NCBI GenBank assembly: GCA_964649825.1
Contig: CAZYQW010000001.1
Location: forward strand, 1 to 40,629
Source of the DNA: CAZYQW01 sp964649825
GTDB taxonomy: Bacteria; Planctomycetota; B15-G4; JADJEK01
Direction: 5' to 3'
DNA: 40,629 bases
Made by a program: the position numbers and the translations under genes. The notes under the pieces are model-generated. The model saw only the letters and a list, made by a program, of their open reading frames with translations, ran no database searches and had not been told where the DNA came from. Positions 1 through 8,702 of this stretch are shown in pieces. Every line of letters begins with the position of its first letter. The stretch's first letter is position 1.

Positions 1-137
1 GGATTATCCGGAGGTCATCGTCGTCGCTGGCAAGGCGCGACGACGACCGCGTATTCGAGATACGTCGAGGAGGAGCAACGCAGCAAGCGATGACGAGGGC
101 CCCGGAGAAACGTCAACAACTCTGAATCACACCACTA
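1..137. repeat. Partial short interspersed element (MITE-like), cut by the window edge
   Basis: This non-coding stretch ends at CTAG (134-137). Read on the minus strand, it runs in the same order as the element at 40443-40608: CTAG end, then GGCCCTCG, a TTGC block, a CCTCGACGTA block, ATACGC or GTACGC, and GATGACCT. The match is patchy and was aligned by eye, so I call them members of one family rather than recent copies. The left end lies outside the window, so terminal inverted repeats cannot be checked. No ORF inside it looks real. Confidence 0.45.
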
Positions 138-253
138 GATCCTCCCGCCGGACTTTTCGCGTGCGATGTGCCTCTTCATCGATCCGTACTTCGAGCGCGC
201 GCGGCGCGCGGCGCGGGGATGCGTTATCCTCCGCGCCGCGCCGGCCTCCTGGA

Positions 254-1060
254 ATGAACCGCATGACGACTCTCTCCGACCATCGCCGCGAGCAGATCGA
301 GATGCACCGCTCGGTGGCGGACATGTACCGGCGGCGCTCGAAGTATCGGTTCGCGGACGAATTCCAGCAGGAGCGCAACCACGTGCTGCTGTCGCTGGCA
401 CCGGATGCGCCGGATGCCCGGGCCCTGGACCTCGGGTGCGGGACCGGCATCCTGCTCCACCACCTCTCGCGACGGTTTCGGAGCGTCACCGGCCTCGACA
501 TCAGCCAGGAGATGCTGGCCGGGTTCGACGCGACCGAGGTGGCGGCCGGCGCGACCGTGGGTCTCGCGCGCGGCGACATGACCGCGCTGCCGTTCCGGGA
601 CGGCTCGGTGGACGTGATCCTCTGTCGCTCCGCTCTGCATCACATGGACGACGAGGTGGCGGTCCTCAGCGAGATCCGCCGCGTGCTGAAACCGGACGGC
701 CGCCTGATCCTGGGCGAGCCCGCGAACGACAATCCGCTCTTTCGCGCCGCCCGCTGGTTCGTGCGTCACCGGCCGTCGTTCGGGAAGATCCACACGATCG
801 ATCGCGCCTACACGCGGGCGCAGCTTCGCGACCTCCTCGCCCGTTCCGGGCTCACGGTCGCCCGCGAGGTTCGTTTCGGGTTCGTCGCGTACACGTTCTG
901 CGACAACCCCGAGCTCGTGCCCGTCCTGAAGTGGCTTCCGGCCCGGATCGCGCTCTCGGTCGGCCGCGGCCTGCGCGCTCTCGATCGCGGACTATCCCGC
1001 GTGCCGCTCGTGCGGACCCTCTCGTGGTACACGATGCTCGACGTCCGGCGCAGCCGCTGA
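254..1060 (+). CDS. Class I SAM-dependent methyltransferase
   Basis: The product is about 268 aa. Motif I is ALDLGCGTGILL (about residues 52-63), followed by the acidic post-I strand VTGLDIS and the motif II/III segment DVILCRSALHHM, with FRDGSVDVI as seen in Methyltransf_11/UbiE-like enzymes. The fold binds S-adenosylmethionine; the substrate is unknown. The C-terminal third is basic and amphipathic and may contact a membrane or lipid substrate, but no clear transmembrane segment is visible. I chose ATG 254 because the 31 residues upstream in the same frame are Arg/Ser/Ala-rich and unlike the family. The gene stands alone between a repeat element and a secreted-protein gene. Confidence 0.85.
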   Translation: MNRMTTLSDHRREQIEMHRSVADMYRRRSKYRFADEFQQERNHVLLSLAPDAPDARALDLGCGTGILLHHLSRRFRSVTGLDISQEMLAGFDATEVAAGATVGLARGDMTALPFRDGSVDVILCRSALHHMDDEVAVLSEIRRVLKPDGRLILGEPANDNPLFRAARWFVRHRPSFGKIHTIDRAYTRAQLRDLLARSGLTVAREVRFGFVAYTFCDNPELVPVLKWLPARIALSVGRGLRALDRGLSRVPLVRTLSWYTMLDVRRSR

Positions 1061-1255
1061 CTCGCCGGAGGGTGGGGAGGTGGCATTGCGCTTCCCCGCC
1101 TCCTTGGTGTCTCACGGGTGCCGGGTCGACCGCGAGCCGCTGGGAGGATAGGATCCGTGGAGCGCCCAAGAAGGGGTGCGCTGTCCTCCCCCTGGTTTCC
1201 CGCGGGTGGGGGGAGGGACGGGAGACAACGGGACCGCGGAATCGGGAGAACTTCG

Positions 1256-2227
1256 ATGATCATCGATCGATCGGGCCAGGCGCTCGGCCTCGCCCTCGCC
1301 CTTGTGCTCGCTGGGACGCCGCTGGCATTGTCCAGCGTCGGCTACAGCGTCAGCAGCGACAGCGCGAACAGCCAGGCAACCGTCACGTACACGGTCGAAG
1401 CACCGAGCGGCAAGAGCGTGAAGGACTTGCACTTCGAGCCGGGCGCCCCCAAGAGCCAGAACCTGAAGGCGCCGCTGAGCGACCCGGCTCCCGCCGTGCC
1501 CACCGGCTGGACGGCCGGCAGCGGCACGTCGGACCATCAGTTCGTGACGACCCAGGGGAGCGGAATCAGCGGAGGAACCTCCGGCACGTTCTCCTTCACG
1601 TTTCACACCGGCGGCAACTTCGCCAAGTGGGCGAAGACTCTAAAGGGGGTCAAGGTCACGCTGACCGACGACGGGAGCGACGAGATCAAGCCCGGCGTGA
1701 ACGTGGTGCAGGAGGGTGGCCCGGTCACGCCCGGAGGAGGTGGTGGTACGGGACCGCAGGTCGATTGGCCGTTGTCGTTCGTCGAATGGAAGGAGCCCGG
1801 CGGCAGCGTCGTTGCCGCGATTGGCGACGTGGTGGCGTTCCGGGTGGAGACGAGCCACTTCGGCGGGCAGGCGTTCAAGCTCTACGTGTCGACGGCCCTC
1901 TCCCAGACGGAAGCGGGGCCGGACAACCCGCTCGGCGTGGGGATCGACACGAACGAGGCGATCCCGGTGGCCTGGGGACTGGAGATCACGCCCGCGCCCG
2001 GTCGCAGCACGCTGTTCACCGAGGTGGAGGATGACCTCGACACCGCGATCGTCACGGTCGCGATCCCGGCGGACGTGGACCTCGTGGGAGAGACGTTCTA
2101 CCTGGTGGCGGCGAGCGACAGCGACGGCGACGGGCTCGCGGACCTCGTCTCGCCACCGCTGCGCGTCACGATCCAGCACCAGGGGAGCGGAAGCAGCGGC
2201 ATCGAGGTTCTCGAGTACGGGTTCTGA
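1256..2227 (+). CDS. Secreted beta-rich protein of unknown function
   Basis: The product is about 323 aa. It begins with a Sec-type signal peptide (IIDRSGQ, then a hydrophobic LALALVLAG core, with likely cleavage after LALSS). The mature part is rich in Ser, Thr, Gly and Val with no Cys pairs and looks like two beta domains, roughly residues 25-165 and 180-310, joined by a Gly-rich linker (PGGGGGTG, near residue 165). A SDSDGDGLADL acidic loop near residue 290 resembles a calcium-binding thrombospondin type 3/dockerin-like loop. ATG 1256 follows a GGGAGAA ribosome-binding site about 6 nt upstream and starts directly at the signal peptide. No enzymatic motif is recognised. It probably acts at the cell surface or outside the cell. 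Confidence 0.7.
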   Translation: MIIDRSGQALGLALALVLAGTPLALSSVGYSVSSDSANSQATVTYTVEAPSGKSVKDLHFEPGAPKSQNLKAPLSDPAPAVPTGWTAGSGTSDHQFVTTQGSGISGGTSGTFSFTFHTGGNFAKWAKTLKGVKVTLTDDGSDEIKPGVNVVQEGGPVTPGGGGGTGPQVDWPLSFVEWKEPGGSVVAAIGDVVAFRVETSHFGGQAFKLYVSTALSQTEAGPDNPLGVGIDTNEAIPVAWGLEITPAPGRSTLFTEVEDDLDTAIVTVAIPADVDLVGETFYLVAASDSDGDGLADLVSPPLRVTIQHQGSGSSGIEVLEYGF

Positions 2228-2433
2228 CGTCTCCGGCCGCGCCGCCCTCTCCGGGGATCGAGCGGACGATGCTGGTCCAGCTCGGTCCCCCCTTCACGAT
2301 CCATGCGCAGAGGGGAGCGGCGGTTTCCGGCTCCAGGACGAGGGGCTTCCTTCGGTGGGAGTGCGACCGGGACTCTCCGATTCGCCGCAGTCCTCGCGGT
2401 TCGCCGCCGGCGTTGCTCGCGGCCGCCGTCTCG

Positions 2434-4017
2434 TCACTCGCGCTCGATCGTCACGCCCTTGGGCACGACGAAGCGGAACTCGCCCGTCTGGTCGCGCGCG
2501 ACGAGCTGGTACGCGACGCCCTTCTCCATCCGCGTGAACTCGGCCGGGTCGATGCGTAGGTAGAAGTCGCGCACCCCCTCCTCCGGCACGCCCCAGAAGC
2601 CCCGCGTCGCGTACGCGCGGACCTCGTGGGCGGCGCGGCCCTTGGCCTTGGCGCGCAGCACGAACTCCTTGTCGGCGCGCTCGTAGAAGCTCGCGTACTG
2701 GCCGGTGCCTTCGCCGAGGATCCCCTCGGCGACGTGCAGGATGAGGTGGCCGGCCGTGTCCGGATCGTCGAGCCGCATCGCGACCACCGGCGGCTTCGTC
2801 GGATCGTCGAACCAGTAGAGGCGCCGCACGGTGAGGGTCTGGAACGGTTCGCCGATCTCGGGGTTCGGCTCGTCGCAATGCGCGCCGAAGCGGTCGTCGA
2901 TTTCCACGCACGAGTACGGGTTCGACCCGCCGAAGACGTCGTCCGGCTTCTCGGCGTCGCGGATGCCCCACGCGACGAGCCCCGCGTCGGCGTGGTCGCG
3001 GTACGTGTGGACGTGCGTCATCAACCCCATCATCCCGCCGAACAGCGAGTTCTGCCCGAGGTGGTGGTAGTTCAGCCGCTGCCAGCGACCGCCGACCCAC
3101 ACCTCGTTGAACGTGTGCGAGGCCCACGACCGGTCGCGCTCGGCGGCGCTCTTCTCCAGGAGGCGCCGCACCCCGTGATGCGTCACGTTCGCGAGCAGCA
3201 AGCGCTCGGCCGGGTCGGACGCGTCGATCACCGGCACGAGGATGACCGTCCGGGTCGGGATCCCGACCGCGCGCAGCGCCGTCTGCAGGTAGATCGCCGA
3301 GGACGTGCACGAGCCGCGGACCTTGTTCTCGAACATCCCCTTGCCGAACAGCTCGCGGTTCCACTGCTCCTTCTCGCTGCGTCCCACCGCCTTCAACCCG
3401 TCCTGCACGCGCTGCCGCAGCTTCGAATGCACCTCGGGGCGGCCGCGTTCGAACTCGACCGCGAAGGTGGTGAACGAGTCCTCGCTCGGGGCACGATCCA
3501 CCAGCCACCGCGCGACCTGCCGCGCCGCCTCGCGGTCGGTCAGCTTCTCCACGTCGATGCCGTCCCGCTTCAGCTCGGCGAGGAGCTGCTTCTGCATCTT
3601 CGTGTCCCAGTTCGACGTCGGTCCCGGCTCCAACCACTCCTTCATCCGTCTCGCCTCGCGGCGCCACGCCGGGTTCGCATCGATCGCGCGCGCGTTCGTG
3701 TTGAACGGGTAGTGGACGACCTCGAGCCGGACGGTCTTCTTCGACTTGTCGACGACGCGCGCGTCCTGATAGTCGTCCTGGACGATCGACGCCTCGTCGA
3801 ACGGAAGCAGGACGTCGAGCACGGCGCGAACGGTGTACGCGAACTCGCGGCGTTCGTCCCACTCGCCATCCGGCACGCCGTCGTCGTCGGAATCGGCGTC
3901 GTTCGGATCGGTGAAGTATTTGTGCACCTCTTGATGATCGGGGAGGCCGTCCTGGTCGGAGTCGGCGTCCGTGGAGACGAGGAGAGCGGCGAGCGCAAGC
4001 GGAACGGCGAAGATCAT
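2434..4017 (-). CDS. Secreted transglutaminase-like protein with calcium-binding repeats
   Basis: The product is 527 aa. A short signal peptide (MIFAVPLALAALLVS) leads into two thrombospondin type 3-like acidic loops, DADSDQDGLPDHQE and DADSDDDGVPDGE (about residues 17-55). The transglutaminase-like core carries the Cys in RGSCTSSAIYLQTAL (about residue 236) and the His in SHTFNEVWVGGRW (about residue 300). The usual Asp position is occupied by Asn in RLNYHHLGQN, as in some bacterial relatives. Members of this superfamily are usually peptidases or transferases acting on Cys-acyl intermediates. The C-terminal 150 residues form a beta-rich extension ending in FRFVVPKGVTIERE. It is transcribed divergently from ctaA, with about 225 bp between the starts. 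The substrate is unknown. Confidence 0.8.
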   Translation of the reverse strand: MIFAVPLALAALLVSTDADSDQDGLPDHQEVHKYFTDPNDADSDDDGVPDGEWDERREFAYTVRAVLDVLLPFDEASIVQDDYQDARVVDKSKKTVRLEVVHYPFNTNARAIDANPAWRREARRMKEWLEPGPTSNWDTKMQKQLLAELKRDGIDVEKLTDREAARQVARWLVDRAPSEDSFTTFAVEFERGRPEVHSKLRQRVQDGLKAVGRSEKEQWNRELFGKGMFENKVRGSCTSSAIYLQTALRAVGIPTRTVILVPVIDASDPAERLLLANVTHHGVRRLLEKSAAERDRSWASHTFNEVWVGGRWQRLNYHHLGQNSLFGGMMGLMTHVHTYRDHADAGLVAWGIRDAEKPDDVFGGSNPYSCVEIDDRFGAHCDEPNPEIGEPFQTLTVRRLYWFDDPTKPPVVAMRLDDPDTAGHLILHVAEGILGEGTGQYASFYERADKEFVLRAKAKGRAAHEVRAYATRGFWGVPEEGVRDFYLRIDPAEFTRMEKGVAYQLVARDQTGEFRFVVPKGVTIERE

Positions 4018-4244
4018 GGCCGGTCCTCCGGTGTCGGCGGGAGCGAGTCCAAGGAAGGCCCACGATCATATAGGGGGCCAGTCCAAGGGGGTGTTTCGGG
4101 GTTGGACGTCGCTCGGCGCCGCAGTCTTCCCCTCTTCGTCGATCGCGTGCCCCTCGCCGGCGCCTCGCCATCGCGGCGCGGCAAACGGTCGCACCGCGCC
4201 GGTCGCGGCGCTCTTCGGCTTCGCCGCGCCGTAACGTCTTGCGC

Positions 4245-5252
4245 ATGCCTTCGAACCGTCCCGTCTCGAACTGGCTCCTCGTCTGCTGCGCGTTGGTCTT
4301 CGCGATCATCGTGCTCGGCGGGACGGTCCGGCTGACGCGCTCCGGGCTGTCGATCACCGAGTGGAACCCGGTGACCGGCATCGTCCCGCCGCTGAGCCAC
4401 GCGGCGTGGCAGGACGCGCTCGACCAGTACCAGGCGACGCCCGAGGGGCGGCTCCACCCCGACATGACGATGGCGCGGTTCGAGTTCATCTACTGGATGG
4501 AGTTCGCGCACCGCGTGGTGGCCCGCCTGATCGGCGTGGTCTTCCTCGTGCCGTTCCTGTGGTTCCTCCTTCGCAAGCGAGTGGACCGGCGGCTCGCCGG
4601 CACGCTCCTCGCGATCTTCGCGCTCGGCGGGCTGCAGGGGTTCGTCGGCTGGATCATGGTGAAGAGCGGCCTGATCGACGAGCCGCGGGTCAGCCCGTAT
4701 CGCCTCGCGCTGCACCTGATGCTCGCGATCGCGCTCTACTCATGGATGCTCCTCCTCGCGTGGCGACTGCGCGGGGTCGAGGCCGACCGCGTCGCGGCGG
4801 GCGGGCTGCGGCGCGCGGCGATCGCGCTCGTGACGCTCGTGCTCGTCATGATCGCCAGCGGCGCGTTCGTGGCCGGAACGCGCGCGGGATACTACTTCGG
4901 GACGTTTCCCGACATGGGAGGGCGGTTCGTCCCCGAGGGGTTCTGGCGCGCCGAGCTCGGGATCGCGAACCTGTTCGAGAACGTGGCGACGGTGCAGTTC
5001 GTCCACCGGAACCTGGCGTACCTGATCGTCCTGCTCACCGGCGCGTTCTGGGTCGCCGCGCGCCGCCTCCCGTCAGGACCGGCGCGGCGGGCCACGCATC
5101 TCGTGCTCGGCGCCGCGCTCGTCCAGGTCGCGCTCGGCGTCGCGACGCTCCTCCACGGCGTGCCGATTCCGCTGGCCTCCGCGCACCAAGCCGGAGCGGT
5201 CCTCCTCCTGACCAGCCTGTGGTGGGCCCGCGCGAAGCTCGCGGCTTCGTGA
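4245..5252 (+). CDS. ctaA: Heme A synthase (COX15/CtaA family)
   Basis: This 335-aa membrane protein converts heme O to heme A for aa3-type cytochrome oxidases. About eight hydrophobic segments are visible. The four conserved heme-ligand histidines are present at about H89 (MEFAHR), H157 (RLALHLML), H254 (QFVHRNLAY) and H314 (ASAHQAGAV), with the COX15-type opening VRLTRSGLSITEWNPVTG. The length fits the COX15 class. A TTG sits two codons upstream, but ATG 4245 is the natural start. The last 34 codons lie inside a 530-bp direct repeat whose second copy, at 10834, retains only this tail of ctaA. No other oxidase gene is nearby. Confidence 0.95.
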   Translation: MPSNRPVSNWLLVCCALVFAIIVLGGTVRLTRSGLSITEWNPVTGIVPPLSHAAWQDALDQYQATPEGRLHPDMTMARFEFIYWMEFAHRVVARLIGVVFLVPFLWFLLRKRVDRRLAGTLLAIFALGGLQGFVGWIMVKSGLIDEPRVSPYRLALHLMLAIALYSWMLLLAWRLRGVEADRVAAGGLRRAAIALVTLVLVMIASGAFVAGTRAGYYFGTFPDMGGRFVPEGFWRAELGIANLFENVATVQFVHRNLAYLIVLLTGAFWVAARRLPSGPARRATHLVLGAALVQVALGVATLLHGVPIPLASAHQAGAVLLLTSLWWARAKLAAS

Positions 5253-5678
5253 GAGACGAACGTCCGGATCCCGCGGCGGGGCGTGATGTGGTAGATCATG
5301 GGGCGGTTCGAAGTTCTCGCGGGAGGTTCCCGGCCGGACCTTCGTGATGCGTGGTTTCGTGGGATGGACGACGGGGAGCGCGGCATGGACCCCTTGCTTT
5401 CGGAGGAGCTCGTGGAACGGCTGGCGCCGCTCCGGTCCGCGATCCACCATCCGCGGAGCGCGGTGCTGCCGCTCGTCGGATCGGGGCTCTCGCGGGGGCT
5501 GCCGAGCTGGGTCGGGCTGCTCAAGCGGTTGCTGAAGCGGGTCGATGGCGACGCGCGCGCCGCGATCGAGAAGGCGTACGGCCGGCTGGACGAACGGAAC
5601 GCGTCGCTGCTCGACATCGCGTCGGCGATCGCCGACGAGATCGGCATCGAGACCATTCGGACCGAGATCGCGAACGTG
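5149..5678 (+). repeat. 530-bp direct repeat, copy 1 (ctaA 3' end plus SIR2 5' end)
   Basis: This segment matches 10834-11363 at a constant offset of 5685 bp with no net indel. I counted roughly 33 mismatches by eye, about 94% identity. It covers the last 34 codons of ctaA, the 132-bp intergenic spacer and the first 98 codons of the SIR2 gene counted from ATG 5385. Copy 1 is joined to complete ctaA and a broken SIR2. Copy 2 is joined to a broken ctaA tail and the full SIR2-NACHT gene. Mismatches are concentrated in the SIR2 part, including conservative codon changes. Confidence 0.92.
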
Positions 5679-5816
5679 AACGACCGGGGTTCCCTTCTCG
5701 AACTCCCAACGCGCTCGAATCCGGGAGCCCAAGCCGGCGTCCTCGCTCCAGCCAGGCTCCTCGGCGGCCCTCGGGTACCATCACCTCGAAGCCGAGCGGA
5801 AGCAGAGGTGCTTTGA
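5385..5816 (+). pseudogene. Truncated SIR2-domain gene (5' fragment)
   Basis: The first 98 codons are about 90% identical to the N-terminus of the SIR2-NACHT protein starting at 11070, including the NAD-site motif VGSGLSRGLPSW. Homology stops abruptly at 5678, just before the TTNYD catalytic segment would appear. The remaining codons to 5816 encode unrelated Ser/Pro-rich sequence. Without the catalytic Asn and His it cannot be an NADase. A reading frame upstream to ATG 5298 is open and also repeated in copy 2. ATG 5385 is favoured because GGGGAG sits 6 nt before it. It is a relic of the duplication or rearrangement that created the direct repeats. Confidence 0.85.
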
Positions 5817-6019
5817 ACCGCCTCTCCGCCGCGGGCTCTCCCCGGCCGTGGGTGAACGGCAGGCCGGGTCCCCGCGTGCGTCGCCGGCTCAGAGGCTGTC
5901 GGAGGATCGCCCTCTGCGGCTTGCGGGTGGGGCGAGCCCCGCACCGTCGGCCCTCGACGCAAGGCCGATGAGAGCGCCGGGGATGACGAGCTTCGGCGGG
6001 TCCTGGCGCGCGAGGCGCG
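5679..6019. other. Gene-poor junction after the truncated SIR2
   Basis: Homology to the downstream SIR2 copy ends at 5678, and the next sure gene, on the minus strand, ends at 6020. The stretch holds no convincing gene. Around 5890-5960 is a GC-rich segment (AGAGGCTGTCGGAGG onward) that might be the edge of a degraded insertion sequence, but I could not find a matching partner end. Confidence 0.4.
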
Positions 6020-7540
6020 TCAGGGCGTGGTGGCCAGGAGCCCGTTGCTGGCCGAGAAGCCCTCGGGTCCCGCGGGGTCGGCAATCCACTCCTGCATCCA
6101 GAACTGCGACCCGGACGGGATGCCCGTGGGCCAGGTGGAGTTGATGACCAGCGTGCCGCTGCCGTCGGTCGGCAGGCCGGTGACGAGGAGATCCGGCGCC
6201 GGCACGAGGGTGCCGCCCTTGAACGGCGCGCCGAGGAACGAGAAGCCGAGGATGAACCCGACGGTGCTGTTGGGGTTGGCGTTGCTCAAGGCCAGGGACA
6301 CCGGGTCTCCGCCGATGAGCGTGCCGGTTCCGGCGAGCACGGGCACGCCGCTCACTCCGGCCAGGCCCGATCCGACGTCGGTCCAGGGATCGGGCAGCAG
6401 GTCGAGGTCGAAGACGTAGGCCGCGCCCGAGTTGTTGACGGCATTGCTGCTCTGATCGCCGTCCACGCCCGTGGCCGCGCTGGCCTCGTTGGGCGCTCCG
6501 ACAACCACCGTGTCGCCGGAGACCGCGGCGGATATGCCGAAAAAGTCGCCCGCTCCCGTGTTCGATGCCTTGAGGTAGGCCTGCTGGGTCCAGGTCGTCC
6601 CGCTGCGCACGAAGACGTAGGCCGCGCCGGAGTCGGGGGCGGCATTGCTGCTCTGGTCGCCGTCCACGCCCGTGGCCGCGCTGTCCTCGCTGGGCGCTCC
6701 GACAACCACCGTGTCGCCGGAGACCGCGACCGGATAGCCGAACCCGTCGAACGCCCCCGTGTTCGAGGCCTTGAGGTAGGCCTGCTGCGCGATCGGGTCG
6801 ATGGTGAGCGGATAGCGGGCGGCCTGGTCCTCGATCCAGAGGTGCAGTCTCTCGCCGGCGACCTTCCAGCCGGCCGCGAGCGGCTGGCCCTCGGCGTCGA
6901 AGACCGTGAGTCCGGCGTACGTCAGCGCGGCGCCGCCAGTCTGGTTGACGAAGTGCACGTCGCGCCCGTCCTCGGAGACCACGGGAAGCAGTCCGCCACG
7001 GATGGCTAGCTCGAGCGCCAGCGCGCCGGTCGCACCCTCCGGCCGTGAATGCACCGTGTAGCCGTGCTCGAGTCCGCGCCGGTCGTTGACGTACCACTCG
7101 GTGAGCCGGGAGCCCCATGCGTAGGAGACACGCTGGCCGTCTGCGGTCACGGCGGCAGACGGCGCCACCCCGTGCTCGGCCGCGCCCCAGCCGTACGCCT
7201 CGAGCTGAAGGCCCCAGGTCCACGCGCCCGTGTCGGGCGCCGTGGTGAACCCGCGGCCGTCGAAGCGCGTCGTCCACTGCTGGCCGGGATTGCGCGCGCG
7301 GTGCTCGCCGTCGACGGCGAAGGCCGCGTATCGACCGGCTTCGTACGCCGCGCGGATGCTCGCCCAGTCCTCGGAGGAGAGACCCTCCGACACCTCGTCG
7401 ACCTCGAGGGTGGCTGGCGACGCGTGGGAGGCCGAAGCGACCGCGTCGCTGGCGATCGGTGCGTTCGACTGACCGTGCGCCAGGGACGCGAGGAGGACTG
7501 CCGACACACAGACCGACAACGTGCTGAGGAAGACGCGCAT
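6020..7540 (-). CDS. Secreted FG-GAP repeat protein
   Basis: The product is 506 aa. The signal peptide MRVFLSTLSVCVSAVLLASLAHGQ is followed by a module of about 220 residues ending YPLTIDPIAQQ; the same kind of module ends WPIVVDPVITTF in the protein at 35096. Two FG-GAP/integrin-alpha-like repeats of about 67 residues follow (residues about 245-375). Both begin QQAYLKASNTGA and contain VAVSGDTVVVGAP or AAVSGDTVVVGAP plus the acidic loop ATGVDGDQSSNA. FG-GAP repeats form beta-propeller blades, but two are too few for a closed propeller. The C-terminal 120 residues (from about DVGSGLAGVSG to the end, SASNGLLATTP) match the recurring C-terminal domain of other secreted proteins in this window. 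It lies within the interval bounded by the 530-bp repeats. Confidence 0.82.
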   Translation of the reverse strand: MRVFLSTLSVCVSAVLLASLAHGQSNAPIASDAVASASHASPATLEVDEVSEGLSSEDWASIRAAYEAGRYAAFAVDGEHRARNPGQQWTTRFDGRGFTTAPDTGAWTWGLQLEAYGWGAAEHGVAPSAAVTADGQRVSYAWGSRLTEWYVNDRRGLEHGYTVHSRPEGATGALALELAIRGGLLPVVSEDGRDVHFVNQTGGAALTYAGLTVFDAEGQPLAAGWKVAGERLHLWIEDQAARYPLTIDPIAQQAYLKASNTGAFDGFGYPVAVSGDTVVVGAPSEDSAATGVDGDQSSNAAPDSGAAYVFVRSGTTWTQQAYLKASNTGAGDFFGISAAVSGDTVVVGAPNEASAATGVDGDQSSNAVNNSGAAYVFDLDLLPDPWTDVGSGLAGVSGVPVLAGTGTLIGGDPVSLALSNANPNSTVGFILGFSFLGAPFKGGTLVPAPDLLVTGLPTDGSGTLVINSTWPTGIPSGSQFWMQEWIADPAGPEGFSASNGLLATTP

Positions 7541-7699
7541 GAGAAGAACCCCAGTCCGATGGAGCGGCGCAGGAACTGCACTGGGCCTGCGTCGATGGAA
7601 CCCCCGGCCAACGCCCAGACGTCGGCAAGCGGCAGCATGATACTCAGCCGCCGCTGGGCACGCGAGATACTGTCAAGAGTTGTGGATCAGAGAACCTGA

Positions 7700-8080
7700 T
7701 CAGGCGGCGACCTTGATGCCGTCCTTGAACTCCACTCCGTAGATCACGTCCTTGATGAGCGCGGCTCCGGCGAGCCGCCTCCACTTCTTCTCGGCGGCCT
7801 GAGCCAGCTTGTAGACCATCGTCAGGCACGCGCTCCTCGAACCCGATCCCTTCGTCCTCTGCGTCCGGAGCCGCACCATCGCGAACGTCGACTCGATCGG
7901 GTTCGTCGTCCGCAGGTGCACCCAGTGCTGGGCAGGGAAGTCGTAGAACGCGAGCAGTTCCTCCCGGTCCTTCACCAGGCACTCGACCGCGGCGCTGTAC
8001 TTGTCGTCGTAGTTCTTCACGAAGAGGTCGAACGCCTTGCCGGCTTCCTTCCGCGTCTCGGCCATCCAGATCTCATGAAG
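7700..8080 (-). pseudogene. IS256-family transposase, C-terminal fragment
   Basis: The fragment encodes the C-terminal about 125 residues of a mutator-type transposase. It contains MAETRKEAGKAFDLFVKNYD, the family signature HLRTTNPIESTFAMVRLRT and RTKGSGS. Homology runs a few codons above the first ATG (LHEIWMAETR), so the coding sequence once continued upstream but is cut near 8080, where it abuts an IS91-type fragment in the opposite orientation. The N-terminal DDE domain is missing, so it is inactive. The sequence around 7666-7690 (GATACTGTCAAGAGTTGTGG) is a plausible outer end of the original element. Confidence 0.88.
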
Positions 8081-8086
8081 GGCGGC

Positions 8087-8377
8087 TCACGAAGACTCGC
8101 CCATCTCGACGGCTTCTCCCTCCACGCCGACACGATGATTCCCGCGCACGACGGCTCCCGTCGTCAAGCTCTCGTCCGCTACGTCCTCCGTCCCCCGTTC
8201 GCCGCATCCCAGATCTCCATCGACGAGGACGGAAACGTTCGCTTTCGACTCGCGCATCCCTTCGACGACGGAACGACCCACGTGGTGTGGCGCAAAGACG
8301 CCTTCCTCGCGCGCCTCGCCGCCCTCGTCCCAAGACCCAGGCGGCATCTTCTCACCTATCACGGTGTCCTCGGCCCC
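8087..8377 (+). pseudogene. IS91-family (Y2) transposase fragment
   Basis: About 95 codons read like the distal part of a putative IS91-type transposase: GFSLHADTMIPAHDG, RYVLRPPFA, GNVRFRLAHPFDDGTTHVVW and HLLTYHGVLGP. These follow the order known for this family, in which the RYxLRPP and YHGVLAP segments are conserved. The upstream Y2 tyrosine and zinc-binding parts are absent. The open frame continues without a stop into an FG-GAP-like sequence, so the in-frame fusion is accidental. IS91 elements use rolling-circle transposition. Confidence 0.75.
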
Positions 8378-8528
8378 GCATTCCTCGGTGACGTCGACGG
8401 CGACGGTCGGGACGACTACGCGATCGGCGCCGTGTTCGCCTCGGCGGCGGGCATCGAGGCGGGGCTCGTCGACGTCCGCTCGGGCGGCGCCGGGAACCTG
8501 CTCTACACGGTGCTCGGCGGCGGCTTCG
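8378..8528 (+). pseudogene. FG-GAP repeat gene fragment
   Basis: The segment encodes FLGDVDGDGRDDYAIGAVF and then DVRSGGAGNLLYTVLGG. It is a single FG-GAP/integrin-like blade much like those of the protein at 19536-21200 (GDVDGDGLDDVCAGA). It has neither a start nor the remaining repeats. It follows the IS91 fragment in frame and ends where a sigma-factor fragment begins on the other strand. It is a relic, not a gene. Confidence 0.7.
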
Positions 8529-8702
8529 AGTACTGGCGAGGTCGAACCGATCGCCTTCGGCGACCGTGGGGACCGGCTCGTGCTCCTCCGATTCCGAAGC
8601 CACCGGCGGCCGTCCCTCGCCGCGTTTCTTGGCGCGTCGCCACCGCGCGAGGTCGAACAACAGGTTGCGCATCGCGGTCCCGACGAACGCGTGTGTACGC
8701 CA
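8529..8702 (-). pseudogene. ECF-type sigma factor fragment
   Basis: Read on the minus strand, this piece encodes RTHAFVGTAMRNLLFDLARW, then RRAKKRGEGRPP and an acidic tail (EEHEPVPTVAEGDRFDLA). This is the end of region 2 and the linker of the planctomycete-type ECF sigma factors, as in the intact gene at 39759-40328 (LAAKAMRSVLVDRARAKAAERRGGG). Region 4 and the N-terminus are missing. The fragment shows that a second sigma-factor gene was broken here. Confidence 0.68.
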
